Below, piece after piece: positions 1-5,084 of a DNA stretch of 11,019 nt. The notes beneath the pieces were generated by a model that saw only the letters and a list, made by a program, of their open reading frames with translations, did no database searches and was not told where the DNA came from. The position numbers and the translations under genes are program-made. Origin of the DNA: an uncultured Spirochaetales bacterium (GTDB lineage: Bacteria; Spirochaetota; Spirochaetia; Sphaerochaetales; Sphaerochaetaceae); the NCBI GenBank assembly GCA_937902565.1, contig CALFMX010000136.1, positions 1-11,019 on the forward strand, given 5' to 3'. How positions within the stretch are numbered: position 1 is the stretch's first letter; every line of letters starts with the position of its first letter.

Positions 1-157
1 CGGCAGTCCACGGCCGTCCTGTGACCGCGCACCGGAGGAGGGGCTCCCCACCCGGCACGTCGGGTCACTGTAGGCATGCGCCATGATCACGTCACAAGAT
101 CGCGAACGGTGTCCGGCTGAAACGCAATTGTGGAGAAGTAGTGGTGATTACGCGCGG
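1..157. other. Window-edge segment not matching the expected purD continuation
   Basis: These bases should encode the next part of PurD on the minus strand but do not in any frame. Bases 1-80 are about 74% GC by count, and all three minus frames or their shifts meet stops or lack PurD motifs. I recognise no gene, RNA or repeat here. The apparent junction lies near 150-160, just after the codons for the GTQN stretch of PurD. Confidence 0.45.
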
Positions 158-523
158 ATTCTGCGTGCCACCTGCGGGGATGTTGTGCCGGTCGGTGAAC
201 GCCCTCGAGAAGGTGCGGTCCCCCTCGAGCTTGAGGGCGCGTATCGGGGCGCCGAAGGTCTCGATGCCCCGCTCGTTGAGGTAGTCGATTACACCGGTGA
301 AGAGGGGGTTCTCGGTCCCGATGAAGACGTAGTCGATCCCGTGGCCCAGGCACGTCTCATGGACCTGCTTCGGATCGGAGGGATCGATGGCAAGGTTTGT
401 TGCGATGTATTGCGTGCCTATGTTACCAGGGGCAACGAACAGTCCGTCGATCAAGCGACTTTGGGAGAACCACCAGGTGATGGCGTGGTCCTTCGCCCCT
501 GAGCCCAACACTAAAACTTTCAT
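92..523 (-). CDS. purD: Phosphoribosylamine-glycine ligase (PurD), N-terminal fragment only
   Basis: PurD (GAR synthetase) joins glycine to phosphoribosylamine using ATP in purine synthesis, in the cytoplasm. Residues 1-120 fit the PurD N-domain: MKVLVLGSGAKDHA replaces the usual GSGGREHA, followed by VAPGNIGT, VFIGTENPLFTGVIDYL (family GPExPL) and LEGDRTFSRAF..RHNIP. PurD is normally about 420 residues; this frame stops after 143. Beyond roughly residue 121 (HNIPAGGTQN) I see no PurD similarity, and the central ATP-grasp domain is absent. The other two minus frames also hit stops before the window edge. The start is supported by AAGGA six bases upstream. It is the last gene of the tatD-dus-purD unit, about 48 bases after dus. 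It is either a truncated pseudogene or a real purD joined to unrelated sequence at an assembly edge. Identity of the N-terminal part is fairly sure; integrity is doubtful. Confidence 0.75.
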   Translation of the reverse strand: MKVLVLGSGAKDHAITWWFSQSRLIDGLFVAPGNIGTQYIATNLAIDPSDPKQVHETCLGHGIDYVFIGTENPLFTGVIDYLNERGIETFGAPIRALKLEGDRTFSRAFTDRHNIPAGGTQNPRVITTTSPQLRFSRTPFAIL

Positions 524-571
524 GGCGTGTCCTTATCTACTCTCGTAGGATAACGCTACCATTTTAGCGCT

Positions 572-1567
572 TTACAGGTCAACAAGTGCATTGAGGGCCG
601 TCAGGTAGTGTTCACGCCTCACCGCCTGTACCAACGCCTGCTTGATCGAGGAGCTGTGCCCGATCCCCTTGAGGTAGGCGGCGCTGTGCTTGCGCATCGC
701 TTTGCACGCCGCCTCCTCCCCGTAGTGGGCGATCATCAGGTCGAGGTGACGGATGATCAGGGTCTGCAGCTCCCGGCGGGAGAGGGGGACGACCTCCTCG
801 CCCCTGAGGATGGCCTTGGCTTGGTTGAAGACCATCGGGTTGCCGATCGCCCCGCGGGCGAACATCACCCCGTCGATCCCGGTCTCTGCGAGCATCCGCT
901 GTGCATCGACCGGCTCGAAGAGGTCGCCCGAGCCGAAGACCGGGGCGGTGTAGCCTCCATCGGTGACGTAGCGCTTGAGGGTGGCAAGCGTCTCCCACTC
1001 GGCCCAGGGGGCGTACCCCTGGCTCCGCGTCCGGGCGTGGAGGGTGAGCATATCGGCCCCGCCATCGAGGGCGGCTTGGCTGAAGGCGAGGTAGTTGCGG
1101 CTCCCCTGGTCCCATCCGATGCGCAGTTTCACCGAGACCGGCAGGCCGGTTCGCTCCTTGATGATGCGAACCGCCTCGGTGATGAGGGCAGGGTTCTTCA
1201 TCATGGCCGACCCCGCCCCGGTTTTGGTGACCTTCGGGACCGGGCAGCCGCAGTTGATGTCAATCATGCTCGGGGAGAAGGGGAGCAGCAGGTCGAGGGC
1301 CTGGCTCAGCGATTCGGTACTGTAGAGGAAGAGCTGGACAGCATACTGCTCCTCCAGGGGGGAGCGTTCCAAGAGGGCAAGGGTCTTCTCCCCCTCCCGG
1401 CTCAAGCCCTCGACGCTGACCATCTCGGTGAAGGTCAGGTCGGCCCCGCCCTCCTTTGCCAGGGTGCGGAAGGGCACGTCGGTGTAGCCGGCGAGCGGGG
1501 CGAGGAAGATGTTCCCGTCAAGGGTGAGGTTCTGGATGGTTATCGGGTGGTATAGTGGTTCACTCAT
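572..1567 (-). CDS. dus: tRNA-dihydrouridine synthase, Dus family (DusB-like)
   Basis: This FMN enzyme reduces uridine to dihydrouridine in the tRNA D-loop, using NADPH. The 331-residue length is usual. An FMN TIM barrel is visible: LAPLAGYTDVPFR (22-34), TFTEMVS (46-51), IDINCGCPVPKVTKTGAGSAMM (102-123) with the probable catalytic cysteine C108 in the GCPxxK context, VSVKLRIGWD with K147, LHARTRSQGY with H177, and MFARGAIGNPMVF (235-247). The usual GNGD motif reads GSGD (212-215), a small deviation. The C-terminal helical part (about 255-331) includes MRKHSAAYLKG, matching the Dus tRNA-binding region (usually RKH..wYLKG). The ATG overlaps the tatD stop as ATGA and has no good Shine-Dalgarno sequence, so it is probably translated by coupling. 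Which of DusA, B or C specificity applies cannot be settled by eye; the length and the MRKHxxxYLKG motif favour DusB. Confidence 0.95.
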   Translation of the reverse strand: MSEPLYHPITIQNLTLDGNIFLAPLAGYTDVPFRTLAKEGGADLTFTEMVSVEGLSREGEKTLALLERSPLEEQYAVQLFLYSTESLSQALDLLLPFSPSMIDINCGCPVPKVTKTGAGSAMMKNPALITEAVRIIKERTGLPVSVKLRIGWDQGSRNYLAFSQAALDGGADMLTLHARTRSQGYAPWAEWETLATLKRYVTDGGYTAPVFGSGDLFEPVDAQRMLAETGIDGVMFARGAIGNPMVFNQAKAILRGEEVVPLSRRELQTLIIRHLDLMIAHYGEEAACKAMRKHSAAYLKGIGHSSSIKQALVQAVRREHYLTALNALVDL

Positions 1568-2349
1568 GGTTCTGCAGCAAGGCCGAACGCCTTGAGGCTG
1601 TTAGCATAGAGTGCTTCAGTGATCTCCTCAAGGGGGGCCTGGCGCAGTTGTGCAAGAGCATCGGCCGTTTCTACGATATAGTGGATCTTGTTCCGTTCCC
1701 CCTTATAGGCGAAGGGGGTCATGAAGGGGGCCTCGCTCTCGATGAGGATCCGCTCCATCGGCAGTTTGGTCGCCACCTCGTGCAGGGCCCGGCTGGTGCG
1801 GAAGGTGAGGTTCCCGGCAAAGGAGAAGCGGAGGTTGAGCTCCAGCGCCCGCCTGGCAAAGGCCCAATCCTCCGTATAGCAGTGGAGGATGCCCCCTTTG
1901 GGCGGGAGCTTGGCACTGAGGATTCCCAGGAGGTCATCACCGGCGTTGCGGTTGTGGATGATGACGGGCAGGTCGAGCTGGCGGGCGATCTCCAGGTGGC
2001 GGAGCATCATCTCGATCTGCACCCCCTTGTCGCCTCCGAACATATGGTGGTAGTCGAGCCCGGTCTCCCCGATGGCGACGATCCGCCGCTTGCTTTGGGC
2101 GTGGGCGATGACCCGCTCATCCCAGTCGCGGCCCGGGTTCGCCGCCTCGGTGGGGGAGACCCCCACTGCATGGAGCACCGATGAGGCACTCTCCAGGTTG
2201 GCGTAGGTGCGTTCAAAGTCCCCGAGACTGTTGGTGATGGAGACTACATACTGCACCGAGCGAACCTTGGCACGCTGGACCGCGAGCAATTGTTCCATCT
2301 TATCTTCATGCAACAAACCAATATGGGCGTGTGTGTCAAACAGCTTCAT
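1564..2349 (-). CDS. tatD: TatD-family metal-dependent hydrolase / DNase
   Basis: TatD proteins are two-metal TIM-barrel nucleases linked to DNA repair and degradation. The 261-residue length is typical. The metal-ligand motifs are DTHAH (H7, H9), IGETGLDYH (E95), IIHNR (H132) and LHCYTED (H156). The last metal motif, usually ETDAPyL, reads ESEAPFMTP (204-212), so the expected aspartate is a glutamate (E206). The usual GKRNEP reads KGERNKI. The usual HCFSG reads HCYTE. The start has AAGGAG six bases upstream and a good promoter about 50 bases away. It is the first gene of the minus-strand operon and overlaps dus by ATGA. Family membership is sure. Whether the altered site still gives a DNase, or has shifted substrate, is open. 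Confidence 0.93.
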   Translation of the reverse strand: MKLFDTHAHIGLLHEDKMEQLLAVQRAKVRSVQYVVSITNSLGDFERTYANLESASSVLHAVGVSPTEAANPGRDWDERVIAHAQSKRRIVAIGETGLDYHHMFGGDKGVQIEMMLRHLEIARQLDLPVIIHNRNAGDDLLGILSAKLPPKGGILHCYTEDWAFARRALELNLRFSFAGNLTFRTSRALHEVATKLPMERILIESEAPFMTPFAYKGERNKIHYIVETADALAQLRQAPLEEITEALYANSLKAFGLAAEP

Positions 2350-2396
2350 GCCTACTCCTTGAGATACATACTCACGTGTTAGGGAGATGTATCAAA

Positions 2397-2425
2397 AGCA
2401 TAGCATGACCATATTTAGCCGTCAA
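2397..2425 (-). promoter_or_regulatory. Promoter of the tatD-dus-purD operon
   Basis: On the minus strand, TTGACG (2425-2420) is followed by exactly 17 bases and TATGCT (2402-2397). Transcription would start near 2390, giving a leader of about 40 bases before the tatD ATG. It lies in the divergent gap between tatD and the lipoprotein gene. Confidence 0.6.
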
Positions 2426-2478
2426 TCTTTTGTCTTATTTGATTATTCTGCAACAAAAACCCCCTCTTTGCCGGTTTC

Positions 2479-2487
2479 TGGTATACT
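2479..2487 (+). promoter_or_regulatory. Extended -10 promoter element of the lipoprotein gene
   Basis: TGGTATACT (TG, one base, TATACT) is a good extended -10, but no -35 match lies 16-18 bases upstream. If used, transcription starts near 2494, only about ten bases before the coding start, leaving a very short leader that would still hold part of the purine-rich ribosome site AGAGGTGG. The position is tight, so this is tentative. Confidence 0.35.
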
Positions 2488-2504
2488 CAAGGAAGAGGTG
2501 GATG

Positions 2505-3065
2505 ATGAAGTTCAACGTACCTATATATACAGCAGTCGCCGTGATAGTGGCCGCCATGCTCTTCAGCTGCGCCACGGTGGAAACACCACAGATGGGACCG
2601 ATGGAGACCCTCCGCTCCTCGGTCATCCTCGCCGACGGTACGCCCCTCCCGGCCGATGGGGAGTACATCCTGCTCTACTACGCCGCCGATTGGTGCCCCT
2701 ATTGCCTCGAGTACACCGAGCAGCTGAAGAGCTCATACACGGCGCTCAAGAGTCTCTACGGCCGCTCCTTCGACCTGGTCTTCGTCGGCCACGTCAATGA
2801 TACGGAGAACGAGCAGCTGCTCGCCTTCATGGAGATGGGAGGCTACCCCTTCGGATACCTCCCCTATGAGAAGCGGGAAGCAAGCGGTGTGATGGCCCTG
2901 ATGGGGGAGGACCGCTTCTACATACCTGGTCTCCTGCTCATCGACCGGGAAGGGACGGTGCTCTCCTCATCCAATGGGGCTTCGATCGACGACTATGTGC
3001 GCGATCGCCCGATCTATGCCCTGCAGGCGTTGAAGATCCAGGACTGTGCATCGTGCCAGAAGTAG
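2505..3065 (+). CDS. Thioredoxin-fold lipoprotein with a WCPYC motif
   Basis: This is a predicted envelope-anchored thiol protein of 186 residues. It has a signal peptide with a hydrophobic stretch (IYTAVAVIVAAMLFSC) ending in a loose spirochaete-type lipobox LFSC, so C22 would be lipidated. A thioredoxin-like domain follows: YILLYYAADWCPYC (W63, C64, C67), a beta strand FDLVFVGHVND, then FYIPGLLLIDREGTVL with the expected cis-proline at P141. This layout resembles tryparedoxin/thioredoxin-8-like folds. A second pair CASC (C181, C184) sits at the extreme C-terminus. The start is one of two adjacent ATGs (2502 or 2505) behind GGAAGAGG. Longer in-frame starts would place residues before the signal peptide and lack a ribosome site. 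It is transcribed divergently from tatD; no terminator is visible after it. It is likely a thiol-disulfide or peroxide-handling lipoprotein; partners are unknown. Confidence 0.8.
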   Translation: MKFNVPIYTAVAVIVAAMLFSCATVETPQMGPMETLRSSVILADGTPLPADGEYILLYYAADWCPYCLEYTEQLKSSYTALKSLYGRSFDLVFVGHVNDTENEQLLAFMEMGGYPFGYLPYEKREASGVMALMGEDRFYIPGLLLIDREGTVLSSSNGASIDDYVRDRPIYALQALKIQDCASCQK

Positions 3066-3080
3066 CGGTACGGCGTAGTA

Positions 3081-3111
3081 TTGACAGACATCCCATGCTT
3101 GTAATTATAAT
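3081..3111 (+). promoter_or_regulatory. Main promoter of the PSP1-family gene
   Basis: A perfect TTGACA (3081-3086) and a perfect TATAAT (3106-3111) are separated by 19 bases, slightly longer than ideal. Transcription would start near 3118, giving a leader of about 90 bases. An inverted repeat overlaps the -10 box and the start point. Confidence 0.6.
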
Positions 3112-3123
3112 GAAAACAATTAC
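3101..3123. promoter_or_regulatory. Operator-like inverted repeat over the PSP1-gene promoter
   Basis: GTAATT (3101-3106) and AATTAC (3118-3123) are exact inverted copies separated by 11 bases. The spacing puts the two halves about 1.6 helical turns apart, centred on the -10 box and the predicted start point, a position typical for a repressor site. The half-site is AT-rich and short, so chance is possible. Confidence 0.35.
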
Positions 3124-3144
3124 TTATGCCATCGTGACACGCAT

Positions 3145-3173
3145 TTGACAATTTGGGTCTCTCATGGTAGCGT
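3145..3173 (+). promoter_or_regulatory. Possible second promoter of the PSP1-family gene
   Basis: A second perfect TTGACA (3145-3150) has a weak TAGCGT (3168-3173) after 17 bases. Only the -35 box is good, so this may be a secondary start or a chance match. Confidence 0.25.
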
Positions 3174-3207
3174 GGCAGGGTCAAAACCCAATGGGTGAAG
3201 GATCTGT

Positions 3208-4269
3208 ATGAAGAAAGAGCGAGTTCGAAACCCGGGAACCCAGGAGAAACGGAAGAATCCTGGCACCGGCTACATATATCTGGTCAAGAATCCCGCCTCC
3301 AACGAGGCCAGCATCTGTGCATGGGACTCGGTCCTCTATCCAGGCACCAGCGTGGTCATCCCAACCCGCTACGGCCTCGATTTGGGCGTGATCGTCGCCA
3401 GCGCAGACCAGCTCGGCAAGGCCTACGAGCCGGGGTCGCTCGAGTTCCACGGTGCCTGCCACCAGCAGCGCTTCGAGGAGTCCGGCGAGGAGGAGCTGCT
3501 CTACCAGGATGGGCCTGATGAACACCCCTGCGAGAGCTGCAGGGGGTGCAACCCCCCAAACGATCCCGAGGAGGTCCCCGTCACCTCTGATGTGCTGTGG
3601 ATCGACCGCCTGGCAACCCCGTCCGATCTGAACCGGTACCAGGAGTTGACGGCCAAGGAGGACGAGGCGATGCGGATCTGTCGGGAGAAGATCGCGCTGC
3701 ACAAGCTGGACATGAAGCTGGTGACCGCCCACTACCTCCTCGGCGAGCCAAAGATCATCTTCTTCTTCACCGCCGATGTGCGTGTCGACTTTAGGGATTT
3801 GGTCAAGGATTTGGTCTCGGTCTTCAAGATCCGCATCGAGTTGCGCCAGATCGGGGTGCGTGACGAGAGTCGCGTCCTCGGCGGCCTTGCCGTCTGTGGG
3901 CGTGACTTCTGCTGCCACAGCGTCACCGACAAGCTCAACCCGGTCTCCATCAAGATGGCCAAGGAGCAGAACCTCTCACTCAACTCGATGAAGATCAGCG
4001 GCCCCTGTGGCAGGTTGCTCTGTTGCCTCTCCTATGAGTATGATTTCTATATCGAGGAGAAGCGCAACTACCCACCGGAGGGAAGCCGCCTGAAGGTCGG
4101 CTATGACCTGCTGCGGATTACCGAGGTGAATATCCTCTCCAAGCAGATCACCCTTGCCGGTGGTGAGGGACGGATGGTGAGCCTGCCGCAAAAGGCAGTT
4201 TTCTATAATGATGCAACCGCTCGATGGGAAATCACAAAGGAGTGGGCGGATGAATTTTTATCCCCTTGA
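3208..4269 (+). CDS. PSP1-domain protein, RicT/YaaT-like
   Basis: The family includes Bacillus RicT (YaaT), part of the Ric/Y complex that binds iron-sulfur clusters and tunes RNase Y cleavage. This protein has 353 residues. The PSP1 core is at about 180-283: KIIFFFTADVRVDFRDLVKDL, IRIELRQIGVRDESRVLGGLAVCGRDFCC, KMAKEQNLSLNSMKISGPCGRLLCCL. The conserved cysteines C230, C235, C236, C267, C272 and C273 are all present. The N-terminal strands (about 20-75) hold IYLVKN and the YGLDLGVIVAS segment typical of the family. An insert at about 82-125 carries C84 and a CxxCxxC run (C108, C111, C114). The start is chosen by GAAGGA five bases upstream. It has its own promoter region and lies 124 bases before rpsT. 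Family is sure. A role in RNA processing is inferred, and no RicA, RicF or RNase Y gene is in this window. Confidence 0.9.
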   Translation: MKKERVRNPGTQEKRKNPGTGYIYLVKNPASNEASICAWDSVLYPGTSVVIPTRYGLDLGVIVASADQLGKAYEPGSLEFHGACHQQRFEESGEEELLYQDGPDEHPCESCRGCNPPNDPEEVPVTSDVLWIDRLATPSDLNRYQELTAKEDEAMRICREKIALHKLDMKLVTAHYLLGEPKIIFFFTADVRVDFRDLVKDLVSVFKIRIELRQIGVRDESRVLGGLAVCGRDFCCHSVTDKLNPVSIKMAKEQNLSLNSMKISGPCGRLLCCLSYEYDFYIEEKRNYPPEGSRLKVGYDLLRITEVNILSKQITLAGGEGRMVSLPQKAVFYNDATARWEITKEWADEFLSP

Positions 4270-4283
4270 GTTAAAGCATTGTA

Positions 4284-4312
4284 TTGACCGATTTTATAGA
4301 CTGTGATATGTT
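4284..4312 (+). promoter_or_regulatory. Promoter of the rpsT-hup-lnt-cinA block
   Basis: TTGACC (4284-4289), a 17-base spacer and TATGTT (4307-4312) form a good sigma-70 promoter, with TG at 4304-4305 giving an extended -10. Transcription would begin near 4319, at the foot of the hairpin that opens the rpsT leader. Confidence 0.6.
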
Positions 4313-4320
4313 TTTAAACC

Positions 4321-4340
4321 GTCGGCCCCTAGTTGCCGAC
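4321..4340 (+). promoter_or_regulatory. 5' leader hairpin of rpsT
   Basis: GTCGGC (4321-4326) pairs perfectly with GCCGAC (4335-4340) around an 8-base loop CCCTAGTT. It lies at the predicted 5' end of the rpsT transcript. No T-run follows (ACAATCTTTC), so it is not a convincing terminator for the upstream gene. It could stabilise the message or take part in S20 autocontrol. Confidence 0.5.
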
Positions 4341-4382
4341 ACAATCTTTCATACATGATTACATATTCAAAGCAATATGTTC

Positions 4383-4388
4383 GGAGGT
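4383..4388 (+). promoter_or_regulatory. Ribosome binding site fixing the GTG start of rpsT
   Basis: GGAGGT lies five bases before GTG at 4394. The in-frame ATG at 4355 has no such site and would add 13 residues not seen in S20 proteins, so this site decides the start. Confidence 0.8.
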
Positions 4389-4393
4389 ATTAC

Positions 4394-4675
4394 GTGAGTA
4401 ACAGGTCTGCTGAGAAACGAGAGCGACAGAACCGAGTCCGCAGGATGAGAAACCGTGCGGCAAAGAGCACCATGCGCACTGCCATCAAGAAGTTTGAGGC
4501 TGCACTGGTTGCACAGGATCAGGAGAGTGCACAGAGCGCCCTCGACCTGAGCCTCAAATTGATTGACAGCACTGCAAGCAAGGGCATCATCCACCACAAC
4601 ACAGCCAATCGCAAGAAGTCCCGGTTACAGCTCAAGTACAATGCCTTTGCCAGCTCGAACACTGCACAGGCCTGA
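4394..4675 (+). CDS. rpsT: 30S ribosomal protein S20 (bS20)
   Basis: S20 binds 16S rRNA early in 30S assembly. The product is 93 residues, slightly longer than many S20 proteins. Sequence features are clear: MSNRSAEKRERQNRVRRMRN at the N-terminus (family: N..SAkKr.rq.ekrr.rN), AAKSTMRTAIKKFEAAL, LIDSTASKGIIHHNTANRKKSRL with the usual KGIIHxNxAxRKKSRL signature, then a short C-terminal tail. The start is GTG behind GGAGGT. A non-AUG start is notable because Escherichia coli rpsT starts with UUG, where the weak codon is tied to autogenous control. It is preceded by its own promoter and a leader hairpin, and is followed by the HU gene after 57 bases. Confidence 0.97.
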   Translation: MSNRSAEKRERQNRVRRMRNRAAKSTMRTAIKKFEAALVAQDQESAQSALDLSLKLIDSTASKGIIHHNTANRKKSRLQLKYNAFASSNTAQA

Positions 4676-4689
4676 GGATTGCACGATCG

Positions 4690-4708
4690 ACGGATTGCAT
4701 AGATCCGT
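4690..4708 (+). repeat. Small hairpin between rpsT and the HU gene
   Basis: ACGGAT (4690-4695) pairs with ATCCGT (4703-4708) around a 7-base loop TGCATAG. No T-run follows, so readthrough into the HU gene is likely. It might act as a processing or stability site; the stem is short. Confidence 0.35.
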
Positions 4709-4732
4709 AAGAATTTGTATCAAGGAGTAATC

Positions 4733-5047
4733 ATGGCAGGACCAAAGTTGACAAAAGCAGCCATCATTGAGAACCTCTATGAGAAGCACGGTATCAACCG
4801 CGCCGATATCCATACCATCATTGATGAGTTCTTTGAGGAAGTGAAGAATGGCTTGAAGAATGATCAAGTCATCGAGCTACGCGGATTCGGCACGTTCGAG
4901 GTCCGTACCCGCAAGGGGAGAGAGAAGGCTCGTAATCCCAAGACTGGCGAAATTGTCTCTGTAGAGACCCATGGTGTTGCCATCTTCCGTCCCGGCAAGG
5001 AACTGAAGGATTACGTGTGGGAATTGCGCGATAACAAATCTGAATAA
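4733..5047 (+). CDS. hup: HU/IHF-family nucleoid DNA-binding protein
   Basis: Small dimeric architectural protein that bends DNA. It has 104 residues, slightly longer than the usual 90-95. The N-terminal helices read KLTKAAIIENLYEKHGINRADIHTIIDEFFEEVKNGL (5-41), followed by the saddle GFGTFEVRTRKGREKARNPKTGE (51-73) with the intercalating-proline signature RNPKTG (P69), and the C-terminal VAIFRPGKELKDYVWE (82-97). The tail LRDNKSE is polar. The start is ATG at 4733 behind AAGGAG (five bases); an upstream in-frame TTG at 4715 would include that site in the coding region and is rejected. HU homodimer versus IHF subunit cannot be decided by eye, since only one such gene is present here. It is probably co-transcribed with rpsT and lnt. 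Confidence 0.95.
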   Translation: MAGPKLTKAAIIENLYEKHGINRADIHTIIDEFFEEVKNGLKNDQVIELRGFGTFEVRTRKGREKARNPKTGEIVSVETHGVAIFRPGKELKDYVWELRDNKSE

Positions 5048-5070
5048 TCGCACCTGTTCACCGTATACAT

Positions 5071-5076
5071 AAGGAG
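5071..5076 (+). promoter_or_regulatory. Ribosome binding site fixing the TTG start of lnt
   Basis: AAGGAG lies eight bases before TTG at 5085. The frame is closed by TAA at 5070-5072, and the ATG at 5077 is out of frame, stopping after six codons. TTG is therefore the only plausible start. Confidence 0.7.
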
Positions 5077-5084
5077 ATGATCTC

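Noticed and set aside
554..569. Small hairpin CGCTA/TAGCG between dus and purD
   Set aside because: Five-base stem with no T-run; too weak to call a terminator or processing site.
608..1555. 315-codon open frame on the plus strand opposite dus
   Set aside because: It is antisense to a motif-complete Dus gene; codon bias of GC-rich genes keeps the opposite frame open. The product is low-complexity and matches no family.
3178..3196. Alternating GGGT/ACCC/GGGT segments just before the PSP1-gene ribosome site
   Set aside because: They could form two exclusive 4-bp hairpins, but the stems are too short to argue for a switch.
3191..3211. Six-codon upstream frame (ATG to TGA) overlapping the PSP1-gene start as ATGA
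   Set aside because: It has only a poor, distant purine run upstream and contains the ribosome site of the main gene; most likely chance.
4355..4393. In-frame ATG extension of rpsT by 13 codons
   Set aside because: No ribosome site precedes it, it would cover the strong GGAGGT, and S20 proteins begin at the MSNRSAEKR position.
4679..4705. TTGCAC and TAGATC before the HU gene as a promoter
   Set aside because: Short spacer and a -10 with only three matches; co-transcription with rpsT is simpler.
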